From positions 1 to 8,775 of the forward strand of contig CAZNEZ010000068.1 of assembly GCA_964572475.1 (NCBI GenBank): 8,775 nt of DNA, written 5' to 3'. Positions 1-6,079 of this stretch are shown here, in pieces. Both the position numbers and the translations under genes were made by a program. Every line of letters begins with the position of its first letter. The stretch's first letter is position 1. This DNA is from CAZNEZ01 sp964572475. GTDB lineage: Bacteria; Bacillota; Clostridia; Lachnospirales; Lachnospiraceae. Under the pieces are notes generated by a model. It was not told the origin of the DNA and did no database searches. It worked only from the letters and a program-made list of their open reading frames with translations.

Positions 1-12
1 GGTACTTTCCAA

Positions 13-85
13 TGCGCCTCCAGGGGTTCGAACCCTGGACACCCTGATTAAGAGTCAGGTGCTCTACCAACTGAGCTAGAAGCGC
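13..85 (-). tRNA. tRNA-Lys, anticodon CUU
   Basis: This is a lysine tRNA that reads AAG codons. Read on the minus strand, the 73 bases fold into a standard cloverleaf: a 7-bp acceptor stem (GCGCTTC with GAGGCGC, including one G-T wobble), a 4-bp D stem (GCTC/GAGC) with an AGTTGGTA loop, a 5-bp anticodon stem (CCTGA/TCAGG) around the loop CTCTTAA, a 5-base variable region, and a T arm CAGGG-TTCGAAC-CCCTG. The discriminator base is A. The anticodon CTT lies at plus-strand positions 50-52. The terminal CCA is not encoded (the next bases are TTG), so it must be added by the CCA-adding enzyme. Only 12 bases lie beyond the 3' end before the window edge, so it cannot be seen whether this tRNA is part of a larger tRNA cluster. 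Confidence 0.97.
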
Positions 86-92
86 ATATATA

Positions 93-115
93 TTGCGTGT
101 TGTTTAACAACGCAA
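93..115 (-). other. Imperfect dyad in the tRNA-Lys leader
   Basis: The stretch between the tRNA promoter and the tRNA 5' end carries an inverted repeat. On the plus strand the arms are TTGCG...TTGTT and AACAA...CGCAA, with two extra bases (TG) in the left arm. In RNA this could form a short bulged stem next to the tRNA. It may be a leader hairpin in the precursor removed by RNase P, or simply chance. No function is claimed. Confidence 0.4.
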
Positions 116-120
116 GAGTC

Positions 121-149
121 ATTATAATATAGGATATTACAAAATGCAA
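121..149 (-). promoter_or_regulatory. Promoter for tRNA-Lys
   Basis: On the minus strand a -35 box TTGCAT (plus-strand 144-149) is followed after 17 bases by a perfect -10 box TATAAT (plus-strand 121-126). Upstream of the -35 (150-180) the DNA is almost entirely A and T, like an UP element of stable-RNA promoters. Transcription would start near position 114, about 30 bases before the mature tRNA. Confidence 0.8.
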
Positions 150-187
150 GTACTTTTTTTAATTTGTATTAAAAAGTTTATATTTTG

Positions 188-216
188 TTGCATATGGTGA
201 TAATCATTGATATACT
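188..216 (+). promoter_or_regulatory. Promoter for the AI-2E family transporter gene
   Basis: A -35 box TTGCAT (188-193) and a -10 box TATACT (211-216) are separated by exactly 17 bases. The start of transcription would be near 223, giving a leader of about 80 bases before the ATG at 306. The promoter is back to back with that of the tRNA, the two -35 boxes being only 38 bases apart. A perfect TTGACA at 286-291 is too close to the start codon to serve this gene. Confidence 0.6.
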
Positions 217-305
217 AAAGCATAGCTTATACATGACTATTATATTATCGTATCCTGTTATGTACATTAGAAAGTTTATAGATTGTTGACAAGAATGGAG
301 ATTTT

Positions 306-1610
306 ATGAAACAAAGGTTTAAAAAGAATGGCAAATATTATACCATTAGTATATATACACTTGTAGTTGTTGCATTATCTGCACTTATTATAAAATTTAT
401 AATTAATTGGTCAGATACCTCTGCTTTTTTTGGGAAACTAATAAGTACAACTTCACCTTTTATATTAGGATTTTTTATAGCATATTTAATTAATCCATTA
501 GTCAAGTTCCTTGACAGAAATCTATGCAAAAAGATATTTAGAATCAAAAAAGATGGTATCCGAAAAGCAATTTCTATTTTATTATCATATATCATTGTAT
601 TTGGAATTATTATTACTTTACTATTCTACATAATTCCACAGATAGGTTCTAGTCTTATGGGACTAAAGAATATTATCAATCCCGCGCAGAGTGGTGTTAA
701 TCAAATTCTGGCCTTTTTAGGTGAGCTTGAAGAAAAATATCCTGATTGGAATATTGCTGCTGTATCTGACGCAATTAACCAACTTCCTCGACTTATTCTC
801 GATTATGTTAATACAAAAGTTCCTGTTCTAATCCCGTCAATATACAATATGTCTCTATCACTTATTTCATCGGCTATTAAGATTATATTAGCAATTATGG
901 TTTCCTGCTATATGCTTATCGATAAAAACCGCTTAATTGCAGGAATTAAAAGAGCCATATACTCATTTATCCATAAAGAAAAAGCCGATAATTTTATTTC
1001 TACCATGCGCGAATGTAACTCTATCTTTAGTAAATTTATTATTGGTAAAACCATTGATTCTACAATTATAGGTATTCTTTGCTGGATTATTATGACTGCA
1101 CTTAAGCTGCCATATCCACTGGTTATAAGTGTAATTGTAGGTATCACTAATATGATTCCTTATTTTGGTCCATATATAGGCGCTGTTCCTGGTGTTTTAC
1201 TTATATTGCTGGTTGATTTTAATGACTCTATTATTTTCTTAATTATGATTATAATTCTTCAGCAATTTGACGGTCTTTTCCTCGGACCTAAGATATTAGG
1301 CGAAAGTACAGGTTTAAGACCAATCTGGATTATATTTGCTATATCAATAGGTGGCTGGATTGCCGGTCCTATAGGAATGTTTTTAGGTGTTCCTGCTGTA
1401 GCTGTTATCTCTTTTCTAACTGACAGATATATCATAAAGAGACTTAAGAATAGACACATTAATCCTGAAACTCTAGAAATGATTTCCATGGATTCACCTG
1501 AGTCTGATATGCCTGCAACACAGGAAACCACCTTATCTGAAGATTCTGTAAATATTATATCAATAAATGATTCTCAAAAGGACTTTGATAATAACAAAAC
1601 CCAAGTTTAG
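306..1610 (+). CDS. AI-2E family transporter (UPF0118/PerM-like membrane protein)
   Basis: A 434-residue integral membrane protein of the AI-2E/UPF0118 family. Members have been linked to autoinducer-2 export (TqsA) or to sodium/proton antiport, so the real substrate here is unknown. Hydrophobic segments are visible at about 14-34, 45-65, 88-112, 184-205, 246-266, 268-283, 290-322 and 338-372. The family's conserved C-terminal half is present: NMIPYFGPYIG at 282-292, LGPKILGESTGLRP at 326-339 and the Gly/Pro-rich GGWIAGPIGMFLGVP at 349-363. The region between the third and fourth segments (about 113-183) is the usual soluble insertion. After residue 375 a basic patch is followed by an acidic, Ser/Thr-rich tail of about 45 residues that is not part of the core fold. 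The start has a GGAG site (297-300) five bases before the ATG. The length is somewhat above the usual 340-400 residues because of the tail. The gene is followed by a small ORF and has no obvious functional link to its neighbours. Confidence 0.9.
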   Translation: MKQRFKKNGKYYTISIYTLVVVALSALIIKFIINWSDTSAFFGKLISTTSPFILGFFIAYLINPLVKFLDRNLCKKIFRIKKDGIRKAISILLSYIIVFGIIITLLFYIIPQIGSSLMGLKNIINPAQSGVNQILAFLGELEEKYPDWNIAAVSDAINQLPRLILDYVNTKVPVLIPSIYNMSLSLISSAIKIILAIMVSCYMLIDKNRLIAGIKRAIYSFIHKEKADNFISTMRECNSIFSKFIIGKTIDSTIIGILCWIIMTALKLPYPLVISVIVGITNMIPYFGPYIGAVPGVLLILLVDFNDSIIFLIMIIILQQFDGLFLGPKILGESTGLRPIWIIFAISIGGWIAGPIGMFLGVPAVAVISFLTDRYIIKRLKNRHINPETLEMISMDSPESDMPATQETTLSEDSVNIISINDSQKDFDNNKTQV

Positions 1611-1646
1611 GCATATTATATATTAAAAGAATTTAAGGATAATGAT

Positions 1647-1787
1647 ATGTCTAAAAAAAATTGTTTTAAAAGAGACATTATGAATATTTGTTATGATAAT
1701 CCACGTTTTGATAAGAAAATAGCAATATTTAAGTCCTCTATTGAGGAAGTAAATATCATTATTAACCCTAAAAAGCATAAAAAATAG
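1647..1787 (+). CDS. Small lysine-rich hypothetical protein (46 aa)
   Basis: I do not recognise this protein. The frame opens with ATG at 1647, seven bases after a Shine-Dalgarno-like AAGGA (1635-1639), and runs for 46 codons to TAG. The product is basic at both ends (MSKKNCFKRD at the start, NPKKHKK at the end). It has two cysteines (6 and 15), an acidic pair in SSIEE (30-34) and a short hydrophobic run VNIII (35-39). It has no signal peptide and no transmembrane segment. It lies 36 bases after the AI-2E family gene on the same strand, so it may be cotranscribed with it. Its stop codon is one base away from the stop codon of the convergent trmB gene. Support comes from the ribosome binding site, the start codon and the clean fit between the two genes. 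Without homologues, a chance ORF in AT-rich DNA cannot be excluded. A later in-frame ATG (1680) would give 35 residues. Confidence 0.55.
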   Translation: MSKKNCFKRDIMNICYDNPRFDKKIAIFKSSIEEVNIIINPKKHKK

Positions 1788-1788
1788 A

Positions 1789-2427
1789 TTACCTTTCAGC
1801 AATCAATTTATTTATTGGATTGCCAATTTTGGAGAATTTTTCTTCATATTCCGTCATTATATTTCCTTCATTCATCTTTTCATTATTATGAAGATCATAG
1901 GTATATTCGGTAACTATCCAGCCAGCCTGTGGTATCTCTTCAAGTGAAAAGTCAAAAAGCATTTTATTGTCGGTTTTAAATTCTACTCTGCCATCTTTGG
2001 CTAAAATATTGTTATATCTTGCAAAAAATTCTTTAGAAGTAAGTCTTCTTTTTGCATGTCTTTCCTTAGGCCATGGGTCTGAAAAGTTGAGATAAATGCG
2101 GTCCACTTCGCCTTTATCAAACACTTCTTCTATTTCTTCCGCATCCATTCTTATAAAATACAAATTATTAAGTTCTATTTCGCTTCTTTTTTCTATAGCT
2201 CGTATTAATACACTTGAATACTTTTCTATTCCTATATAATTTATAGATGGATTTTGAATAGCTAAATCAGTTACAAACCTTCCTTTTCCCATGCCAACTT
2301 CAATATGAATTGGATTATCATTATTGAAGATTTCCCCCCATTTACCTTTTTGCTCTTCTGGATTGCTTACAGTATATATGCTTTCAGCAATCGCTTCCCT
2401 TGAACCTGGTACATTTCTTAGTCTCAT
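1789..2427 (-). CDS. trmB: tRNA (guanine-N7-)-methyltransferase TrmB
   Basis: TrmB uses S-adenosylmethionine to methylate N7 of guanine 46 in the variable loop of many tRNAs, in the cytoplasm. The 212-residue product is the usual bacterial length and has the full set of family motifs. The SAM-binding motif EVGMGKGRF is at 43-51, the acidic end of strand 2 in YIGIEKY at 64-70 (Glu68), and MDAEE at 94-98. The catalytic FSDPWPK is at 115-121, followed by RHAKRRLT, then EFKTDN at 149-154 and the C-terminal TEYEEKF at 192-198. The frame stays open for 33 more codons upstream. The ATG at 2427 is chosen because it follows AAAGGA (plus-strand 2435-2440) by seven bases and because TrmB proteins begin MR-LR. 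The gene faces away from the ATPase operon and converges on the small ORF, with no terminator visible between them. Confidence 0.96.
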   Translation of the reverse strand: MRLRNVPGSREAIAESIYTVSNPEEQKGKWGEIFNNDNPIHIEVGMGKGRFVTDLAIQNPSINYIGIEKYSSVLIRAIEKRSEIELNNLYFIRMDAEEIEEVFDKGEVDRIYLNFSDPWPKERHAKRRLTSKEFFARYNNILAKDGRVEFKTDNKMLFDFSLEEIPQAGWIVTEYTYDLHNNEKMNEGNIMTEYEEKFSKIGNPINKLIAER

Positions 2428-2434
2428 TTTTGTG

Positions 2435-2440
2435 TCCTTT
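2435..2440 (-). promoter_or_regulatory. Ribosome binding site deciding the trmB start
   Basis: Read leftward, AAAGGA lies seven bases before the ATG at 2427. No comparable site precedes the upstream in-frame ATG at 2526, which would add a lysine- and isoleucine-rich extension foreign to the TrmB family. Confidence 0.75.
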
Positions 2441-2506
2441 CCTATTAAATACATTCTAATGATTAATTTTATTATTTTTTTGTTTCTTTTCTTAGTACTT
2501 TGAGCT

Positions 2507-2534
2507 ATAATACTATAAATCAGCAAATATGCAA
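2507..2534 (-). promoter_or_regulatory. Probable trmB promoter
   Basis: On the minus strand TTGCAT (plus-strand 2529-2534) is followed after 16 bases by TATTAT (2507-2512). The start of transcription would be near 2500, leaving a leader of about 75 bases rich in A. The -35 hexamer is the same TTGCAT seen in the tRNA and AI-2E family promoters of this window. Confidence 0.5.
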
Positions 2535-2540
2535 AGTCTA

Positions 2541-2684
2541 TTTTACTTATTTACTGTGCATTTTACAAGAGATATATTGACATAGATGCTACAAATGTTT
2601 TAGGAGTAGCTAGTGGCACAAGTTTGCATACTGTAAACTTGCGTGTGAAATATTTACTTTTACACTTATACCTCATATTATAGT
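2541..2684 (+). promoter_or_regulatory. Upstream control region of the V-type ATPase operon
   Basis: The divergent trmB-ATPase spacer must contain the operon promoter, but no pair of boxes is convincing. There is a perfect TTGACA at 2577-2582 with no good -10 at 16-18 bases. A TTGCAT at 2624-2629 has TGAAAT 16 bases on (2646-2651). A TTGCGT at 2639-2644 has TACACT 16 bases on (2661-2666). A TTTACT-17-TATTAT pair (2653-2681) would start transcription inside the ribosome binding site. The dyad at 2619-2641 overlaps two of these candidates. Confidence 0.4.
2619..2641. repeat. 23-bp dyad upstream of the ATPase operon
   Basis: The arms CAAGTTTGCA (2619-2628) and TGTAAACTTG (2632-2641) are inverted copies around a 3-base centre TAC. 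They give ten paired positions, one of them a G-T wobble (2626 with 2634). There is no run of T after it and it lies upstream of the operon, so it is not a usual intrinsic terminator. It could be an operator for a dimeric regulator (it overlaps possible -35 boxes) or a hairpin in a long leader RNA. Confidence 0.6.
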
Positions 2685-2692
2685 AAAGGAGG
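2685..2692 (+). promoter_or_regulatory. Ribosome binding site deciding the start of the G/H subunit gene
   Basis: AAAGGAGG ends one base before an ATG at 2694 and seven bases before a second in-frame ATG at 2700. Only the second has workable spacing, so the protein should begin MDNRIDQ rather than MNMDNRIDQ. Confidence 0.8.
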
Positions 2693-2699
2693 CATGAAC

Positions 2700-3035
2700 A
2701 TGGATAATCGCATTGATCAGGTTATTGCTGAACTATCAAAGATTGAAGCCTCAGCTGTGAAGATTAAAGAAGAAGCTGAGCTAGAGAAAACTACATATGC
2801 CAACGAAGTTCAACACAAGACTAAAGAGTTTGATGCAGATTTAGCCAAGAAGTCAGCTGAAAAGCTCTCAAAGATTAATGAAGAGCTTCAAGCAGAAAAA
2901 AAAGCTCAATTAACCGAATGGCGTGAAGAAACAACCGTTATTCTATCGCACCTTGATGAGTCTTATGAAAAGAAGCATACTGAGTGGGCAACCACTATTA
3001 TGAACAATTTAATAAATGATTCCGTTGAAAGGTAG
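2700..3035 (+). CDS. V-type ATPase peripheral-stalk coiled-coil subunit (G/H type)
   Basis: A 111-residue, almost entirely helical and highly charged protein at the head of the ATPase operon. From residue 8 to about 85 it shows heptad-like spacing with many Lys, Glu, Gln and Ala (IEASAVKIKEEAELEK, EELQAEKKAQLTEW), typical of a long coiled coil. It has no membrane segment. This fits the bacterial/archaeal subunit called G or H (AhaH in archaea, NtpF in Enterococcus), which pairs with subunit E to form the peripheral stalks tying the catalytic head to subunit I. The assignment rests on composition, length and operon position; coiled coils carry few diagnostic residues, so it is less certain than for the neighbours. 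The stop codon overlaps the ribosome binding site of the next gene, so the two are probably translationally linked. Confidence 0.8.
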   Translation: MDNRIDQVIAELSKIEASAVKIKEEAELEKTTYANEVQHKTKEFDADLAKKSAEKLSKINEELQAEKKAQLTEWREETTVILSHLDESYEKKHTEWATTIMNNLINDSVER

Positions 3036-3044
3036 GAGAAAAGC

Positions 3045-4076
3045 ATGGGAAGTCTATTATCATACAGTGGTTTGACTACTAAGATTCGTGCCATGCAGAG
3101 TAAGCTTTTAACAAACGAGGATTATGCAAAGCTTTCACAAAGTCCTAATTTGGATACATTTGTTAGAACTTTGCAGCAGAATCCCTCATACCTGGATTGT
3201 TTTGACAACATTGATTCATCCTCTATACATAGAGGTATCCTTGAAAAAATGCTTATACTTTCTAACTATAAGGACTTTTCCAAGATATACAGATTTGCTG
3301 GAGTCAAGCAACGTCAGTTTTTGAATTTATATTTTATTAAATACGAGATTCAAATGTTAAAGCGAGTTATGCGTAGTATGGGTCAGGAGAACATACCTGT
3401 TAATCAGCCTACTGAGTTATTATTTGGCAAGTATTCTGACATTAACTTAACTGCATTATACGCGGCTAAGAATATGAATGAATTTGTAAATGCTTTAAGA
3501 GACACAAAGTTTTATAATTGTCTTTCAAAAGTATCTGAATTTACAAATCCCAAAATTTTTGATTATGAGATCGCATTAGATTTATTTTATTTCTCATATG
3601 CATGGAAAAAGAAAGAAACATTTTATAAGAAAAAAGAGCTTAAAACACTTACTGAATGTATGGGAAGTGAAATTGATGCAATGAATATTATGTGGATTTA
3701 CAGATCTAAAAAATATTACGACATCTCAAGTACTAATATCTTATCTTTCCTTATTCCTATCAATTATAAGCTTAAAAAAGAAGAGATAAGCGCTTTATGC
3801 GAAGCCCCTAACCTCGAAAGTTTCAAATCAGTTCTTAACACCACTCATTATTTAGCACTTAATAACGAAGAGCCTGAGAATGAAACAATGGAAAAGACTT
3901 ATGAAGCTGTACTTCATAAGATTTATACTTCATCTTTTAGAAAGGATCCTTATTCTATTGCATGTATCAATTCATACATGTACCTAAAAGATATACAGAT
4001 GAAGAAGCTGATTACCATCGCTGAGTGCATAAGATATCAGCATCCATCTGACTTTACGCTAAAACAAATTATATAA
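3045..4076 (+). CDS. ntpC: V-type ATP synthase subunit C
   Basis: Subunit C (related to eukaryotic subunit d/AC39) is a funnel-shaped soluble protein that caps the rotating K ring and holds the central stalk. The 343-residue product is soluble, alpha-helical and without membrane segments. Its N-terminus (YSGLTTKIRAMQSKLLTNED, residues 7-26) matches the family start, in which a Y-x-N/G-a-R/K-I-R-a-m-x-s-x-L-L pattern precedes the first helical repeat. Further family-like parts are FAGVKQRQFLNLYFIKYEIQ (85-104), followed by LKRVMR, and the aromatic- and lysine-rich helices around 185-220. The ATG at 3045 follows AGGAG (3034-3038) by six bases, and that site overlaps the stop of the preceding gene. 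The order is unusual: in the Enterococcus ntp operon subunit C follows E, whereas here it lies before I. Confidence 0.92.
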   Translation: MGSLLSYSGLTTKIRAMQSKLLTNEDYAKLSQSPNLDTFVRTLQQNPSYLDCFDNIDSSSIHRGILEKMLILSNYKDFSKIYRFAGVKQRQFLNLYFIKYEIQMLKRVMRSMGQENIPVNQPTELLFGKYSDINLTALYAAKNMNEFVNALRDTKFYNCLSKVSEFTNPKIFDYEIALDLFYFSYAWKKKETFYKKKELKTLTECMGSEIDAMNIMWIYRSKKYYDISSTNILSFLIPINYKLKKEEISALCEAPNLESFKSVLNTTHYLALNNEEPENETMEKTYEAVLHKIYTSSFRKDPYSIACINSYMYLKDIQMKKLITIAECIRYQHPSDFTLKQII

Positions 4077-4078
4077 TC

Positions 4079-4085
4079 GAGGTGA
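4079..4085 (+). promoter_or_regulatory. Ribosome binding site deciding the TTG start of subunit I
   Basis: GAGGTGA ends six bases before TTG at 4092. The first in-frame ATG (4104) is 18 bases away, too far to use this site. The TTG start also restores the family-like beginning MIAKMHFV. Confidence 0.8.
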
Positions 4086-4091
4086 CCAAGA

Positions 4092-6059
4092 TTGATTGCA
4101 AAAATGCATTTTGTAAGTGTAACAGGTCCTAAGAATGATATTGACCGTGTTACTGAGAAGTACCTCTCCAAATATGAGATACATTTGGAATATGCTCCAT
4201 CAGAACTCAATACCATAGATACGCTTCATCCTTATGTTGAGCAAAACCCCTATACGGAAATGCTTAATGGTGCTGAAGAGATTAAGTCACTAATCACCAA
4301 ACTTAGACTTGAACACAAACCATTTTCAGAAGAAGATGTCTATTCACTTGATTTAAATTCAGCTAAATCTACACTTATAGATATTTCGTCTTTTATGAAT
4401 AGTAAAAGTGAAGAAATCAATAAGTTGCAAGGACAGATAAATCAGTATCAGGAAGTTCTTGATAAGATTTCACCTTTCCGTGAACTGAATTACGATATTG
4501 AGGACATATTACATTTTCAGTTTTTAAAATACAGATTTGGCCGTATTCCTGTTGAATACTGGCAAAAGCTGCAAACATATGTGTATGAGAATCTTGAATC
4601 AGTTTTCACCAAATGCTCTGAAGATTCACAATATGTATGGGGTGTATACTTCGTTCCAGATTCTGAAAAAGAAATGGTTGACGCAGCTTACACATCTCTC
4701 CATTTTGAGAGAACTTATATTCCTGGTGAAGTTCATGGACTTCTAATACAAGCATGTGCTGAGATTCAGGAACCAATTAACAAATTAAATGATCAGATTA
4801 CCGCTATTCGAGCTAATATGGATTTATATCTAGAAGAACATATTCAAGAATTTTTAATGTCTACCGAAAAGATTAAACAGGCTGCAAGAATATTTGATAT
4901 TAGAAAATATGCTGCCTGTACCAAAGAATCTGGTTTAGTTTACTACATTATTTGCGGTTGGATGGCTACAGAAGATGCTGCAAAGTTTTCATCCGAACTT
5001 GAACAGAATGAGCTTGACGTTATTTGCATTGTTAATAGTACTCATGAGAATTCAAATTCTACACCACCTACCAAGCTAACAAATCCACGGTTATTTAAAC
5101 CATTTGAAATGTTTATTAAAATGTACGGTTTACCTGCATATAATGAATTTGACCCTACAATCTTTGTTGCTATTACATATGCCTTTATATTTGGAGCTAT
5201 GTTTGGAGATGTAGGTCAGGGATTATTCCTTGCTATTGGTGGATTTATTCTTTACAAAATCAAGAAAATGCCTCTTGCTGCTATTGTTTCCTGCTCAGGT
5301 GTATTTTCAACTATATTTGGATTTATGTTTGGAAGTGTCTTTGGATTTGAAGATATCATAGATGCCGTCTGGTTAAGACCTGTTAATAATATGACTAATC
5401 TTCCATTTATCGGTAAACTGAATACGGTATTTGTAATTGCAATTGCTTTTGGTATGGGACTCATTTTAATTACAATGATTCTTCATATTATCAATGGTTT
5501 CCGCTCTAAAGATGTTGAAGCTGCCTTATTTGATACAAACGGAATAGCTGGCTTCGTATTCTATGGTGCCATTGTTTTAGTTGTTGTATTATTTATGACA
5601 GGTAACACTCTTCCTGGCGGAATAGTAATGGTCGTAATGTTTGGTCTTCCACTCTTAGCTATTGCTCTGAAAGAGCCGCTTACTAATCTCATAAAGAAAA
5701 AGTCCAAATTAATAGAAGGCGGAAAAGGAATGTTTATTACTCAAACTTTCTTTGAATTATTTGAAGTCCTTTTAAGCTATTTTTCTAATACGCTTTCATT
5801 TGTCCGTATAGGTGCATTTGCCGTAAGTCACGCCGCCATGATGGAGGTTGTGCTTATGCTAGCTGGTGCTGAAAATGGCGGAACAGGTAATATCGTAGTA
5901 ATTATCCTCGGTAACCTTTTTGTATGTGGTATGGAAGGTCTTATCGTTGGTATTCAGGTACTTCGTCTTGAATATTACGAGTTATTCAGCCGTTTCTACA
6001 AAGGTACAGGACGAGAATTTAAGCCTTACACAGAAATTCATAAAAATAAAAACATTTAA
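4092..6059 (+). CDS. ntpI: V-type ATP synthase subunit I (membrane stator)
   Basis: Subunit I (homologue of eukaryotic subunit a) supplies the ion half-channels next to the K ring and anchors the peripheral stalks. The 655-residue product is the normal length. Residues 1 to about 340 form the soluble arm with two long helical stretches (about 91-128 and 222-268). From about 355 onward come the membrane helices, at roughly 356-388, 395-415, 444-468, 486-505, 508-526, 552-592 and 600-628. The glycine-rich FGAMFGDVGQG (367-377) is a strong family signature. The essential arginine that drives proton or sodium release is Arg572 in SNTLSFVRIGAFAVSHAAMM (565-584). The C-terminal signature follows in GMEGLIVGIQVLRLEYYELF (613-632), then SRFYKGTGREFKP. 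Translation starts at TTG. The gene is 15 bases after ntpC and 20 before ntpK. Confidence 0.97.
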   Translation: MIAKMHFVSVTGPKNDIDRVTEKYLSKYEIHLEYAPSELNTIDTLHPYVEQNPYTEMLNGAEEIKSLITKLRLEHKPFSEEDVYSLDLNSAKSTLIDISSFMNSKSEEINKLQGQINQYQEVLDKISPFRELNYDIEDILHFQFLKYRFGRIPVEYWQKLQTYVYENLESVFTKCSEDSQYVWGVYFVPDSEKEMVDAAYTSLHFERTYIPGEVHGLLIQACAEIQEPINKLNDQITAIRANMDLYLEEHIQEFLMSTEKIKQAARIFDIRKYAACTKESGLVYYIICGWMATEDAAKFSSELEQNELDVICIVNSTHENSNSTPPTKLTNPRLFKPFEMFIKMYGLPAYNEFDPTIFVAITYAFIFGAMFGDVGQGLFLAIGGFILYKIKKMPLAAIVSCSGVFSTIFGFMFGSVFGFEDIIDAVWLRPVNNMTNLPFIGKLNTVFVIAIAFGMGLILITMILHIINGFRSKDVEAALFDTNGIAGFVFYGAIVLVVVLFMTGNTLPGGIVMVVMFGLPLLAIALKEPLTNLIKKKSKLIEGGKGMFITQTFFELFEVLLSYFSNTLSFVRIGAFAVSHAAMMEVVLMLAGAENGGTGNIVVIILGNLFVCGMEGLIVGIQVLRLEYYELFSRFYKGTGREFKPYTEIHKNKNI

Positions 6060-6064
6060 ATTTA

Positions 6065-6072
6065 AAGGAGGT
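6065..6072 (+). promoter_or_regulatory. Perfect Shine-Dalgarno site of the proteolipid gene
   Basis: AAGGAGGT is complementary over all eight bases to the usual 16S rRNA 3' tail and stands seven bases before the ATG at 6080. It is the best translation signal in the operon, which fits the need for many K copies per enzyme. Confidence 0.8.
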
Positions 6073-6079
6073 CATTATC

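Noticed and set aside
286..291. Perfect TTGACA as a promoter box for the AI-2E family gene
   Set aside because: It lies only 14 bases before the start codon, so any transcript would begin inside the gene; the pair at 188-216 is better placed.
338..1531. Leftward open frames inside the AI-2E family gene (338-595, 908-1147, 1259-1531)
   Set aside because: They are antisense to a clear gene, their composition mirrors the transporter codons, and none shows a recognisable motif.
2428..2526. N-terminal extension of trmB by 33 codons to the ATG at 2526
   Set aside because: The extension is Lys/Ile-rich, unlike TrmB, has no ribosome binding site, and overlaps the likely promoter at 2507-2534. The ATG at 2427 has a good site.
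2694..2699. ATG at 2694 as start of the first ATPase gene
   Set aside because: It is only one base after GGAGG; the ATG at 2700 has seven-base spacing.
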